5,810 nucleotides of DNA. Origin: an uncultured Pseudomonadota bacterium (GTDB lineage Bacteria > Pseudomonadota > Gammaproteobacteria > Burkholderiales > Eutrophovitaceae). Positions 1 through 5,810 of this stretch are shown here, piece after piece. The DNA lies in assembly GCA_937983055.1 (NCBI GenBank), contig CALJLA010000157.1:1-5810 (forward strand), in the 5' to 3' direction. The notes under the pieces were generated by a model that had not been told where the DNA came from, ran no database searches, and was given only the letters and a program-made list of their open reading frames with translations. Every line of letters begins with the position of its first letter. Position 1 is the stretch's first letter. The position numbers and the translations under genes are program-made.

Positions 1-258
1 CAGCGCGGCGTGATAGGCCTCGGCGCGGCGGCTATGGAACACCACCGCGCAGTCCCAGTGCAGCGCGAACGCCTCGAGGCAGCGCCGGATGTCGTCGCTG
101 GCGCCGGCCGCCACCCGCGGCGGATCGACGTCGTCGATGCGCAGCTGCCACTGCCCGCCTTGCGCGTGGGCGTCGCAATAGCTGCCGATCGCGGCCAGCA
201 TCGAGCCGAAGTGCAGCGGTCCCGACGGCGTGGGCGCGAAGCGGCCGCGGTAGCTCAT
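1..258 (-). CDS. gluQ: Glutamyl-Q tRNA(Asp) synthetase, N-terminal part (3' end outside window)
   Basis: GluQRS activates glutamate and attaches it to the queuosine base at position 34 of tRNA-Asp; it is a paralogue of the GluRS catalytic domain without an anticodon-binding domain. Only the first 86 residues are visible. They begin MSYRGRFAPTPSGPLHFGS, which carries the class I 'HIGH'-type signature as HFGS (residues 16-19), followed by the adenylate/glutamate-site segment LRIDDVDPPR (39-48). The family is normally close to 300 residues, so about two thirds, including the KMSKS-like motif, lies beyond position 1. The ATG at 258-256 overlaps the TGA of the upstream DUF2069 gene (ATGA), so translation is probably coupled; I see no clear Shine-Dalgarno sequence. 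A true GluRS is unlikely because the 'FAPTPSGPLHFGS...DVDPPR' form is typical of GluQRS. The alternative symbol is gluQRS (older yadB). Confidence 0.93.
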   Translation of the reverse strand, partial: MSYRGRFAPTPSGPLHFGSMLAAIGSYCDAHAQGGQWQLRIDDVDPPRVAAGASDDIRRCLEAFALHWDCAVVFHSRRAEAYHAAL

Positions 259-599
259 TTGCCGGCGCGCGCCGCCAGGCCGCGCGCCAGCAGGACCGAG
301 CAGACGAAGAAGACGACCGCCAGGACGACTTCCAGCCCGGCGAGCAGGCGTGCCGGGCCGGTCTCGCTGAACGCGCGCACCACGCCCTCGGTGAAATACA
401 GCAGCACCAGCATCGGCGCCCACTGGAACGTGTAGCGGCGCGCGTTGAGAACGCCGGGCAGCGGCGCGAGCAGGGGCAGCGCCTTGAGCGCCAGCCACGA
501 GCCTCCGGGGCGCAGCGGGGCGAGAAACAGTTCCCAGCACAGGCACAGCAGGATCAGCGCGATCAGGCTGGCGACAGCGCCGAAGTACAGCGCGCGCAT
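255..599 (-). CDS. DUF2069 family small inner-membrane protein
   Basis: This is a 114-residue protein of unknown function, recognised as DUF2069. It is strongly hydrophobic, with about four predicted membrane segments near residues 5-27, 34-49, 60-75 and 86-108, separated by short loops. The segment NARRYTFQWAPMLVLLYFTEG (about 52-72) is the part I associate most with the family. No catalytic residues are evident. The start ATG at 599-597 shares one base with the TGA of the upstream HugZ-like gene (TGATG), and its own TGA overlaps the gluQRS start (ATGA). It is therefore the middle gene of a coupled string, and the nonsense codon upstream in the HugZ-like gene could reduce its expression by polarity. 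The length is normal for the family. The family call is from sequence resemblance; any function would be a guess. Confidence 0.88.
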   Translation of the reverse strand: MRALYFGAVASLIALILLCLCWELFLAPLRPGGSWLALKALPLLAPLPGVLNARRYTFQWAPMLVLLYFTEGVVRAFSETGPARLLAGLEVVLAVVFFVCSVLLARGLAARAGK

Positions 600-1309
600 C
601 AGCGCTTCGCGGCCCGCGCCAGCGCCACCAGCTGTTCGCGCGCCGCGCCGGCGTCGGCGACCGGGCGCTCGAACTCGAAGCGCAGCAGCGCGCCGTCGGC
701 GCGCACGTCGAAGCCGTCGCAGTCGATGCCGGCCATTTCCGCCGACGCCGGCGACACGCCGTGCACATGGCGGCAGGAGTCGCGCAGGTTGTGCGCATGG
801 TCGGCGTTCATGTGATCGACGACGTCCGCCTCGGCGTCGGTCAGCGTGCTATCGGCGGCGAGCATGTGCGCGCCGTCGAGCCAGTGCAGGCTGCCGAAGC
901 CGGCGATCAGCCGCACCTGCCTCGGCTCCAGCCGCCAGAAGCGAAAGCCGCCGATGGCCAGATAGCGTCGCCCCTCGGGAAAGACGCGCCGGAAACGCTC
1001 CGCCACCCGCGGCTCGTCCCCCGGCGCGAGATCGCCCAGCACGCTCTGGCGCTCGCCGCTTTGCAGATCGGCACCCATCGGCTACACGGTGAACGAGACG
1101 CGGCCGTCGCGCTCTGCGTTGCGGGTGTGCTCCGCCAGGTGGCTGATCTGCACCACCACGCGGCCGCGCGAGTCGGTGCAGAACGGCAGGGCGGCGCCGT
1201 ACGGGTAGCCCGGCAGCTTGAGCGACTGGGTGGACAGCACTCCGGCGCGAAAACGCCGCAGCAGCCGGCGCGCCTGCGCCCCGCGATCGGTGCCGGCTTC
1301 GCTCACCAT
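599..1309 (-). pseudogene. HugZ/pyridoxamine 5'-phosphate oxidase-like protein with DUF2470 domain, interrupted by an in-frame amber codon
   Basis: Two open segments in the same frame, 1309-1085 (75 codons) and 1078-599 (159 codons), are separated only by TAG (1084-1082) and CCG. Together they form one protein of about 236 residues, the expected family length. The first part is the N-terminal half of an FMN-binding split-barrel: ARRLLRRFRAGVLSTQS, then PGYPYGAALPF, then ISHLAEHTRNAERDGRVSFTV. The second part continues the barrel (YLAIGGFRFWRLEP, GFGSLHWL) and ends in a DUF2470-type domain with HMNADHA. Relatives include HugZ heme-degrading enzymes and uncharacterised flavin/heme-binding proteins; which activity this one has cannot be told. 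I prefer the ATG at 1309, with AGGTGG 11 bases upstream; a GTG at 1324 would add five residues but lies inside that ribosome site. The gene follows wrbA by about 54 bases and shares one base with the DUF2069 start. Apart from the stop there is no sign of decay, so a recent mutation, a sequencing error, readthrough or reinitiation at the ATG at 1078 are all possible. Confidence 0.85.
1082..1084 (-). other. In-frame TAG stop inside the HugZ-like gene
   Basis: Read on the minus strand the sequence is GTG TAG CCG ATG GGT. The amber codon falls straight after the barrel strand RVSFTV and before GADLQSGERQ..LGD, where relatives continue without a break (from memory, a polar residue such as His, Gln or Glu sits here). 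A single A-to-G change at plus-strand position 1084 would give CAG (Gln) and restore the whole frame. An ATG one codon downstream (1078) has no convincing Shine-Dalgarno sequence of its own. Confidence 0.9.
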
Positions 1310-1320
1310 GCGCGCGTCAT

Positions 1321-1326
1321 CCACCT
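1321..1326 (-). promoter_or_regulatory. Possible ribosome binding site that decides the HugZ-like start
   Basis: AGGTGG on the minus strand, 11 bases before the ATG at 1309. The in-frame GTG at 1324 overlaps this element and has no other purine-rich site just upstream, which argues for the ATG as the real start. The spacing is somewhat long, so the call is moderate. Confidence 0.45.
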
Positions 1327-1343
1327 GCCGCGAACGGGGCCGC

Positions 1344-1362
1344 CCGGCATCGGCGCTGCCGG
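1344..1362 (-). repeat. Small GC-rich inverted repeat just after wrbA
   Basis: CCGGCA (1344-1349) and TGCCGG (1357-1362) are perfect reverse complements around a 7-base loop, 1 base beyond the wrbA stop codon (1366-1364). The transcript could fold into a 6-bp stem here. No T-run follows on the minus strand, so it is not a classical intrinsic terminator. It might slow 3'-end decay or set relative expression of wrbA and the next gene, but in such GC-rich DNA it may also be chance. Confidence 0.3.
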
Positions 1363-1363
1363 C

Positions 1364-1957
1364 TCATGCGGCAAGCCGCACCGCCACGCCGGCGAGGCGG
1401 CGGCCGAGCGCAAGGCACAGCCGGCGCTCGTCTTCGGTGATCGGCAGGTCGGCATTGAGGCCGGCCAGATGGCTGGCGCCATAGGGCGTGCCGCCGCTGC
1501 GGGTGGCGTTGAGCGCCGGCTCGGCGTAGGGCAGGCCGACCAGCAGCATGCCGTGATGCAACAGCGGCAGCATCATCGACAGCAGCGTCGACTCCTGGCC
1601 GCCGTGCATCGTGCCGGTGGAGGTGAACACTGCGGCCGGCTTGCCCGCGAGGGTGCCCGCCACCCATTGCGTGCCGAGGCCGTCGAGAAAGTACTTCAGC
1701 GGTGCAGCCATGTTGCCGAAGCGCGTCGGGCTGCCGAGCGCGAGCCCGGCGCACTGCTCGAGATCGGCCGGCTCGACGTAGGGGGCGCCGCTGTCGGGAA
1801 TCTCCGCCTCGGTGGCCTCGGTCACCGTCGATACCCTGGGCACCGTGCGCAGCCGCGCGGTGGCCCCGGGCACCTGCTCGATGCCGCGCGCGACCAGCTG
1901 CGCCATCTGCTTCACCGCGCCGTTGCGCGAGTAGTACAGCACAAGGATTTCAGGCAT
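1364..1957 (-). CDS. wrbA: NAD(P)H:quinone oxidoreductase, WrbA type
   Basis: WrbA is a cytosolic, usually tetrameric flavodoxin-like FMN enzyme that reduces quinones by two electrons with NAD(P)H, avoiding semiquinone formation and oxidative stress. The 197-residue product matches the family length. Visible signatures are the FMN phosphate loop LYYSRNG (7-13), GSPTRFGNM (75-83), FTSTGTMHGGQE (111-122), the HHGM segment (134-137) and GGTPYGAS (155-162). The frame stays open upstream to about 2080, into the divergent yihY gene, but the true start is the ATG at 1957: the protein there begins MPEILVLYYS like its relatives, and GAGGAAG lies 8 bases upstream. It is the first gene of the leftward run and is divergent from yihY, with a TATAAT-like -10 box in between. 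No anomalies are visible. Confidence 0.95.
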   Translation of the reverse strand: MPEILVLYYSRNGAVKQMAQLVARGIEQVPGATARLRTVPRVSTVTEATEAEIPDSGAPYVEPADLEQCAGLALGSPTRFGNMAAPLKYFLDGLGTQWVAGTLAGKPAAVFTSTGTMHGGQESTLLSMMLPLLHHGMLLVGLPYAEPALNATRSGGTPYGASHLAGLNADLPITEDERRLCLALGRRLAGVAVRLAA

Positions 1958-1965
1958 GCGTTTCG

Positions 1966-1972
1966 CTTCCTC
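1966..1972 (-). promoter_or_regulatory. Ribosome binding site of wrbA
   Basis: GAGGAAG on the minus strand, 8 bases before the ATG at 1957. It is the clearest Shine-Dalgarno sequence in the window, and it fixes the wrbA start inside a much longer open frame. Confidence 0.75.
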
Positions 1973-1987
1973 GGAACATCCAGTCCA

Positions 1988-1993
1988 ATTATA
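1988..1993 (-). promoter_or_regulatory. Candidate sigma-70 -10 box for the wrbA-led gene run
   Basis: The minus strand reads TATAAT exactly, an AT-rich island in GC-rich DNA. Transcription would begin near 1981, giving a leader of about 24 bases before the wrbA ATG with the GAGGAAG site inside it. The -35 region is weak: the best fit at 17-bp spacing is TGAGTC (2016-2011), which touches the first base of yihY. I could not identify a matching plus-strand promoter for yihY in the 58-bp gap. Confidence 0.45.
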
Positions 1994-2015
1994 GGGTCGC
2001 TCCGCGCGACGACTC

Positions 2016-3284
2016 ATGAGCAAGAAGCTGGGTACCCTACGCGACATCGGCCAGCAGTTCCGTCTGCTCGGCAACTTCATTTCACTGGTTTACCGGCGTT
2101 TCCGGGAAGAGCGCTGCTTCCAGCTGTGCGGCAGCCTGACCTTCACCACGCTGCTCGCGCTGGTGCCGCTGGTGACCATCGCGCTGACCGTGATGACCGC
2201 CTTCCCGGTGTTCGCCGGCGTCACAGAGACCCTGCGGGAATTCATAGTCCGTAACCTTGTGCCGCAGGCCGGCACCCGGGTGGTGACGGTCTACGTGCAG
2301 CAGTTCGCCGGCAACGCGGCGCGCCTGACCGCCGCCGGGGTGACCCTGCTGGCGGCGGCCGCCATCATGCTGATGCTGACCATCGACCGCGCCTTCAACA
2401 CCATCTGGCGGGTGAAGCGGCCGCGGCCGCTGGTGCAGCGTGTGTTGATCTACTGGTCGCTGCTTACCGTGGGGCCGCTGCTGGTGGGCGGCAGCCTGAC
2501 GCTGTGGTCGTGGCTGCTCACCGTGTCGCTCAACGCCAGTGCGGCGATTCCGGCGCTGACCATCGCGGTGCTGCGCATCGTGCCGATCGCGCTGACCGCG
2601 ATCGCCTTCGGGCTGCTGTACCGGCTGGTGCCCAACCGCCAGGTCTCGGTGCTCGACGCCAGCGTCGGCGGCATCATCGCGGCGATGGCGTTCGAGGGCA
2701 TGAAGGTCGGCTTCGGCGAGTTCATCACCCATGTCAGCAACTACAAGCTGGTGTACGGCGCCTTCGCCAGCCTGCCGATCTTCCTGATGTGGGTGTACCT
2801 GTCGTGGGTGACCGTGGTGTTCGCCGCTGTGATTACCGCGGTGCTGCCCTACTGGCGCACCGGCGGCGTCAAGTTCGAGGGCGCGCCCGGCAGCGAATTC
2901 GTCGATGCGCTCGAAATCATGGCGCTGCTTGCGCGCGCGCACTTGAACGGCGAGGTGCGCAACCTGCAGCAGATGCGCGCGGTGGTGAAGCTCGCGTGGG
3001 AAGACATGGAATCGATTCTCGACCGGCTCGAAAGGGCCGGCTGGGTGGCCAAGCTGCAGGGCAACGGCTGGGTGCTGGCGCGTGACGCCAACCGCATCTA
3101 CGTGATCGACATCTATCGGCGCTTTGTGTTTTCCGAGGATGCCGGCCTGGCCACCGACGAGCAGCTGCTGCGCTCGCTCGCCACCCGCATCGCCCGCAAT
3201 ACCGAAGACGTGGTCGACATGACGCTCGAACAGCTGCTGTTCGGGCGCGAATCGGGCCGCGGCGCCAGCTCGCGGGCGGCATGA
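2016..3284 (+). CDS. YihY/BrkB family inner-membrane protein with cytosolic C-terminal extension
   Basis: This 422-residue membrane protein belongs to the YihY (UPF0761, formerly 'RNase BN'/BrkB) family. The old RNase BN assignment was wrong, and the molecular function is still uncertain. About six membrane segments are visible near residues 40-63, 105-124, 146-170, 178-203, 216-234 and 248-278. Family hallmarks include the CGSLTFTTLLALVPLVTIAL start of the core (38-57), DRAFNTIWRVKRPR (124-137) and SNYKLVYGAFASLPIFLMWVY (241-261). Residues about 290-410 form a soluble tail, longer than the E. coli protein (about 290 residues), with helical stretches and a WED..SILDRLERAGWVAK segment resembling a winged-helix fold; extended forms like this occur in betaproteobacteria. 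The ATG at 2016 is the only sensible start, although the Shine-Dalgarno sequence is poor. The stop overlaps the thioredoxin gene by four bases. Confidence 0.92.
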   Translation: MSKKLGTLRDIGQQFRLLGNFISLVYRRFREERCFQLCGSLTFTTLLALVPLVTIALTVMTAFPVFAGVTETLREFIVRNLVPQAGTRVVTVYVQQFAGNAARLTAAGVTLLAAAAIMLMLTIDRAFNTIWRVKRPRPLVQRVLIYWSLLTVGPLLVGGSLTLWSWLLTVSLNASAAIPALTIAVLRIVPIALTAIAFGLLYRLVPNRQVSVLDASVGGIIAAMAFEGMKVGFGEFITHVSNYKLVYGAFASLPIFLMWVYLSWVTVVFAAVITAVLPYWRTGGVKFEGAPGSEFVDALEIMALLARAHLNGEVRNLQQMRAVVKLAWEDMESILDRLERAGWVAKLQGNGWVLARDANRIYVIDIYRRFVFSEDAGLATDEQLLRSLATRIARNTEDVVDMTLEQLLFGRESGRGASSRAA

Positions 3285-3733
3285 CGCCGGGCCGGCGCCG
3301 CTGCCTGGCGGTACTGGCCGCGCTGCTCGCCGGGCCCGCCGCCGCCTTCGTGGTGGAGGACAGCCGGCAACGCACCCTGCGCCTGTCGGCGCTGCGCGGC
3401 CGCTGGGTGCTGGTGAACTTCTGGGCGACCTGGTGCCCGCCCTGCCTGGAGGAGATTCCCGAGCTGGTAGCGCTTCATGAGGCGCGCGCCGACGTGCAGG
3501 TGATCGGCATCGCCGTCGACTGGAACGACCGCCGCCAGGTGCTGCAGTTTGCCGAAGGCATGTTCGTCGACTACCCGATCGTGCTCGGCGACCGGGCGCT
3601 GGCGCGCCAGTTCGGCGGCATCAAGGCGTTGCCCACCAGCCTGCTCTACGATCCCGAGGGGCGGCTCGTGTTGCGCCACACCGGCGCGCTCACGCGCAGC
3701 GAAATCGAGCGGCTGATCGGGCAGGCGCGCTAG
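3281..3733 (+). CDS. Exported TlpA-like thioredoxin-fold protein
   Basis: A 150-residue periplasmic thiol-disulfide protein of the TlpA/ResA group. Residues 1-22 form a signal peptide (RRR, hydrophobic stretch, cleavage likely after GPAAA). The thioredoxin fold follows, with VLVNFWATWCPPC carrying the redox-active CPPC (52-55), and a cis-proline loop KALPTSLLYD with Pro118. CPPC and the short length fit a reducing protein such as those supporting cytochrome c maturation or protecting periplasmic thiols; the substrate cannot be read from sequence. There is no membrane anchor beyond the signal region, which could remain uncleaved. The ATG overlaps the yihY TGA (ATGA) and lacks a strong ribosome site, so translation probably depends on yihY. 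The gene ends 6 bases before the convergent transglycosylase stop. Confidence 0.9.
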   Translation: MTPGRRRCLAVLAALLAGPAAAFVVEDSRQRTLRLSALRGRWVLVNFWATWCPPCLEEIPELVALHEARADVQVIGIAVDWNDRRQVLQFAEGMFVDYPIVLGDRALARQFGGIKALPTSLLYDPEGRLVLRHTGALTRSEIERLIGQAR

Positions 3734-3739
3734 CCGCGC

Positions 3740-4402
3740 CTAGAACACCCGCGGCCAGGCCTGCGCCCCGGCCGGTTTCCCGCCCGAGGCCCTGCGCACG
3801 CCGCCCTGACCCTCGTCGTAGCGCCAGTTGCGGTCCCAGGCGCGCAGCACCCTGTTCGGATACTTCGCCTGGCCGAGCGAGCCGTTGTAGCGGCCAAGCG
3901 CGCGAAACAGGTCGCCGCGCTCGATATCCAGATAGTGGCGCAGGATCACGCAGCCGTAGCGCAGGTTGGTGCGCAGATTGAAGAGATTGTGGGCGCCTTC
4001 CTCGCCGATCAGCCCCACCCAGAACGGCATCACCTGCATATAGCCCCGGGCGCCGGCGCGCGACACCGCGTACTTGCGGAAGGCACTCTCCACCTCGATC
4101 ACGCTCAGCACCATCTGCGGATCGAGCCCGGCGCGGGTGGCTTCGTAGTGCACGGTGGTCAGGAAATCCTCGCGGCTGCGCGCTTCGGGCATGTGCCGCT
4201 CGAGCCGTTTCGACATCTCCGCCAGCCAGGCGAGGCCTTCGGCCTCGATGGCGAAGGCAAGCCGCGGGCTGGCCGAATCCGCCACCGAGCGGTGCAGCGC
4301 GGCGCTCACGCTGGCCGACAGCGGCTCGTACTGCTGCTCGCCTGCCATGGCCGGCGCGCAGGCCAGGGAGCACACCGCAAGGACTTTCCGCAAGTGTTTC
4401 AT
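3740..4402 (-). CDS. Exported lytic transglycosylase, SLT domain
   Basis: A 220-residue peptidoglycan-cleaving enzyme of the soluble lytic transglycosylase family (GH23-like), which cuts the MurNAc-GlcNAc bond to form 1,6-anhydro-MurNAc products in the periplasm. Residues 1-20 are a signal peptide ending APAMA, with type I cleavage before Gly21; Cys11 and Cys15 do not sit in a good lipobox. The SLT domain covers about 85-195. The catalytic glutamate is Glu105 in VIEVESAF, followed by the GYMQVMP motif (120-126) and the RYNGS motif (171-175). The C-terminal tail after about 195 is short, basic and Gly-rich. The start ATG (4402-4400) overlaps the proS TGA by four bases and no clear Shine-Dalgarno sequence precedes it, so it is probably translated from proS mRNA. 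A role in wall turnover is inferred from the family. Confidence 0.93.
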   Translation of the reverse strand: MKHLRKVLAVCSLACAPAMAGEQQYEPLSASVSAALHRSVADSASPRLAFAIEAEGLAWLAEMSKRLERHMPEARSREDFLTTVHYEATRAGLDPQMVLSVIEVESAFRKYAVSRAGARGYMQVMPFWVGLIGEEGAHNLFNLRTNLRYGCVILRHYLDIERGDLFRALGRYNGSLGQAKYPNRVLRAWDRNWRYDEGQGGVRRASGGKPAGAQAWPRVF

Positions 4403-5810
4403 CGCACGAGGGATTTTAGGTGTCCGGCGAGTTTTTGCAAGTCCATCGGCGTGGCCTTGTCCGCGTCGCGGGCCTGCACCTCGGCCTTGCCTTCCTTCAG
4501 CCCGCGGTCGCCGAGGGTGACCCGGTAAGGCACGCCGATCAGTTCCAGATCAGCAAACATCACGCCCGGCCGCTCGCCGCGGTCGTCGATCAGCACGTCG
4601 ATGCCGGCGGCGGCCAGCTCGTCGTGCAGCAGGTCGGCCGCCTCGCGCACCGCCTCGTTGCGGTCGTAGCCGATTGGCGCGATCGCCACCTCGAACGGCG
4701 CCATCGGCAGCGGCCAGACGATGCCGCGCTCGTCGAAGCCCTGCTCGATGGCGGCGGCGACGATGCGCGACACGCCGATGCCGTAACAGCCCATCTCCAT
4801 GGTGCGGGTCTGTCCGGCCTCGTCCAGGAAGGTCGCCTTCATCGCCTCGGCGTACTTGCTGCGCAGCTGGAAGATATGCCCGACCTCGATGCCGCGGCAC
4901 AGCTCGAGCCGGCCCTTGCCGTCCGGGCTCGGGTCGCCGGCCACCACGTTGCGGATGTCGGCGACGTGCGAGGGCTCGGGCAGGTCGCGCCCGAAGTTCA
5001 CGCCGGTGAGGTGATAGCCCGCCTCGTTGGCACCGCAGACGAAATCCGCCATCGCGGCGACGCTGCGGTCGGCGATCACCCGGATGCCCCCGGGCAGCCC
5101 GACCGGGCCGATGTAGCCGGGGCGGCAGCCGATGCGCGACTCGATTTCCTGGTCGGTGGCGAAGCGGAAGGGGTCGAGGCCGGGAATCTTTGCCGTCTTC
5201 ACTTCGTTCAACTGGTGATCGCCGCGCACCAGCAGCATGAACATCTCGTCCTCGTGCATCACCGCCAGCGCCTTCACCGTCTGCGCGAGGGGCAGCCGGG
5301 GCAACCCCGTCACTCGCTCGCTGGTGGTCTTGCCGGGGGTGGGAACCTTTGCCATCGGCTGCGAGGCGGCCTTGCGCGCGCCGGCGGGCGCCACCGCCTC
5401 TGCCAGCTCGACGTTGGCGGCGTAGTCCGAATCCCGGCTGAAGGCGATCGCGTCCTCGCCCGAGTCGGCGAGCACATGGAACTCGTGCGAGCCGGTGCCG
5501 CCGATCGCCCCGGTGTCGGCGGCCACCGCCCGGAAGCGCAGGCCGAGGCGCTCGAAGATGCGCTGGTAGGCCTCGTACATGTTGCGGTACTCGCGCTCGA
5601 GATCAGCGTAGTCGACGTGGAACGAATACGCGTCCTTCATCACGAATTCGCGCGCGCGCATCACGCCGAAGCGCGGGCGGATCTCGTCGCGGAACTTGGT
5701 CTGGATCTGGTAGAGGTTCAGCGGCAGCTGGCGGTAGCTGCGCACGTCGCGGCGGACGATGTCGGTGATCACCTCTTCGTGGGTCGGCCCGAGGCAGAAA
5801 TCGCGCTCGT
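4399..5810 (-). CDS. proS: Prolyl-tRNA synthetase, bacterial type with INS editing domain (5' end outside window)
   Basis: ProRS is a class II enzyme that charges tRNA-Pro with proline. About 470 residues are visible, beginning ERDFCLGPTHEEV at the window edge; the full protein is usually about 570-580, so roughly 100 N-terminal residues with motif 1 are missing. The GTG at 5772 is internal. In order: the catalytic core with motif 2 around FRDEIRPRFG and FVMKDAYSFH; an inserted YbaK-like editing domain (roughly 5300-4920) that in the family hydrolyses mischarged Ala-tRNA-Pro, including NEVKTAKI with the conserved lysine region; motif 3, GCYGIGVSRIV (about 4794-4760); and the C-terminal anticodon-binding domain (IAPIGYD to the end). 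The insertion marks the prokaryote-like form rather than the eukaryote/archaea-like form. The TGA overlaps the start of the transglycosylase gene. Confidence 0.97.
   Translation of the reverse strand, partial: ERDFCLGPTHEEVITDIVRRDVRSYRQLPLNLYQIQTKFRDEIRPRFGVMRAREFVMKDAYSFHVDYADLEREYRNMYEAYQRIFERLGLRFRAVAADTGAIGGTGSHEFHVLADSGEDAIAFSRDSDYAANVELAEAVAPAGARKAASQPMAKVPTPGKTTSERVTGLPRLPLAQTVKALAVMHEDEMFMLLVRGDHQLNEVKTAKIPGLDPFRFATDQEIESRIGCRPGYIGPVGLPGGIRVIADRSVAAMADFVCGANEAGYHLTGVNFGRDLPEPSHVADIRNVVAGDPSPDGKGRLELCRGIEVGHIFQLRSKYAEAMKATFLDEAGQTRTMEMGCYGIGVSRIVAAAIEQGFDERGIVWPLPMAPFEVAIAPIGYDRNEAVREAADLLHDELAAAGIDVLIDDRGERPGVMFADLELIGVPYRVTLGDRGLKEGKAEVQARDADKATPMDLQKLAGHLKSLVR

Noticed and set aside
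445..1092. A 215-codon plus-strand frame rich in Arg and Ser
   Set aside because: It is antisense to the DUF2069 and HugZ-like genes and is low-complexity, typical of a complementary-strand artefact.
1958..2080. A longer wrbA start near 2080
   Set aside because: The extra 41 residues do not resemble WrbA and would overlap yihY. The GAGGAAG site and the family N-terminus MPEILVLYYS fix the start at 1957.
761..2254. A 497-codon open frame on the plus strand
   Set aside because: It lies opposite wrbA and the HugZ-like gene and runs into the start of yihY. Its product is rich in Arg, His, Ala and Gly with no recognisable domain, as expected from the complement of GC-rich codons.
2082..2942. A 286-codon open frame on the minus strand inside yihY
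   Set aside because: It is antisense to a well-supported membrane-protein gene. The product is low-complexity and rich in His, Arg, Gln and Gly, with no domain, so it is a GC-driven shadow.
3731..3745. A bidirectional terminator between the convergent thioredoxin and transglycosylase genes
   Set aside because: The gap is only 6 bases and I see no stem followed by a T-run in either direction. Termination, if any, must be Rho-dependent or lie inside the coding regions.
3690..4373. A 227-codon minus-strand frame overlapping the transglycosylase in another frame
   Set aside because: The other frame contains the signal peptide and complete SLT motifs. This one gives an Arg/Ala-rich product without motifs and also runs into the convergent thioredoxin gene.

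Overview
The window looks like a piece of ordinary chromosome from a GC-rich betaproteobacterium. The base is gene content (gluQRS next to a DUF2069 protein, wrbA next to a long yihY with a C-terminal extension, proS followed by a transglycosylase), very high G/C at third codon positions and tight gene packing. Rhodocyclales or a close relative is my guess from protein resemblance; no search was possible. I see no mobile element, CRISPR array, RNA gene or phage signature.

Layout. Positions 1-1957 (minus strand) hold a compact gene run transcribed right to left: wrbA (quinone oxidoreductase), a HugZ/pyridoxamine-oxidase-like gene broken by one in-frame amber codon, a small DUF2069 membrane protein, and the 5' part of gluQRS, which leaves the window at position 1. 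The last three are joined by 1-base and 4-base stop/start overlaps. A 58-bp divergent intergenic region (1958-2015) separates wrbA from a plus-strand pair: a YihY/BrkB-type membrane protein (2016-3284) and, overlapping it by 4 bases, an exported TlpA-like thioredoxin (3281-3733). After a 6-bp convergent gap, the minus strand carries an exported lytic transglycosylase (3740-4402), whose start overlaps by 4 bases the stop of proS (4399-5810, 5' end outside the window).

The genes are mainly housekeeping: two tRNA-related enzymes (GluQRS modifies tRNA-Asp, ProRS charges tRNA-Pro), cell-envelope proteins (YihY, DUF2069, transglycosylase), and redox proteins (WrbA, TlpA-like thioredoxin, the HugZ-like flavin/heme-type protein). 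Over 95% of the window is coding, and no stretch longer than 300 bases lacks a gene.

The one real oddity is the TAG codon at 1082-1084. It cuts the HugZ-like gene in two while both halves stay in the same frame and look well conserved. I found nothing that supports a new biological system.
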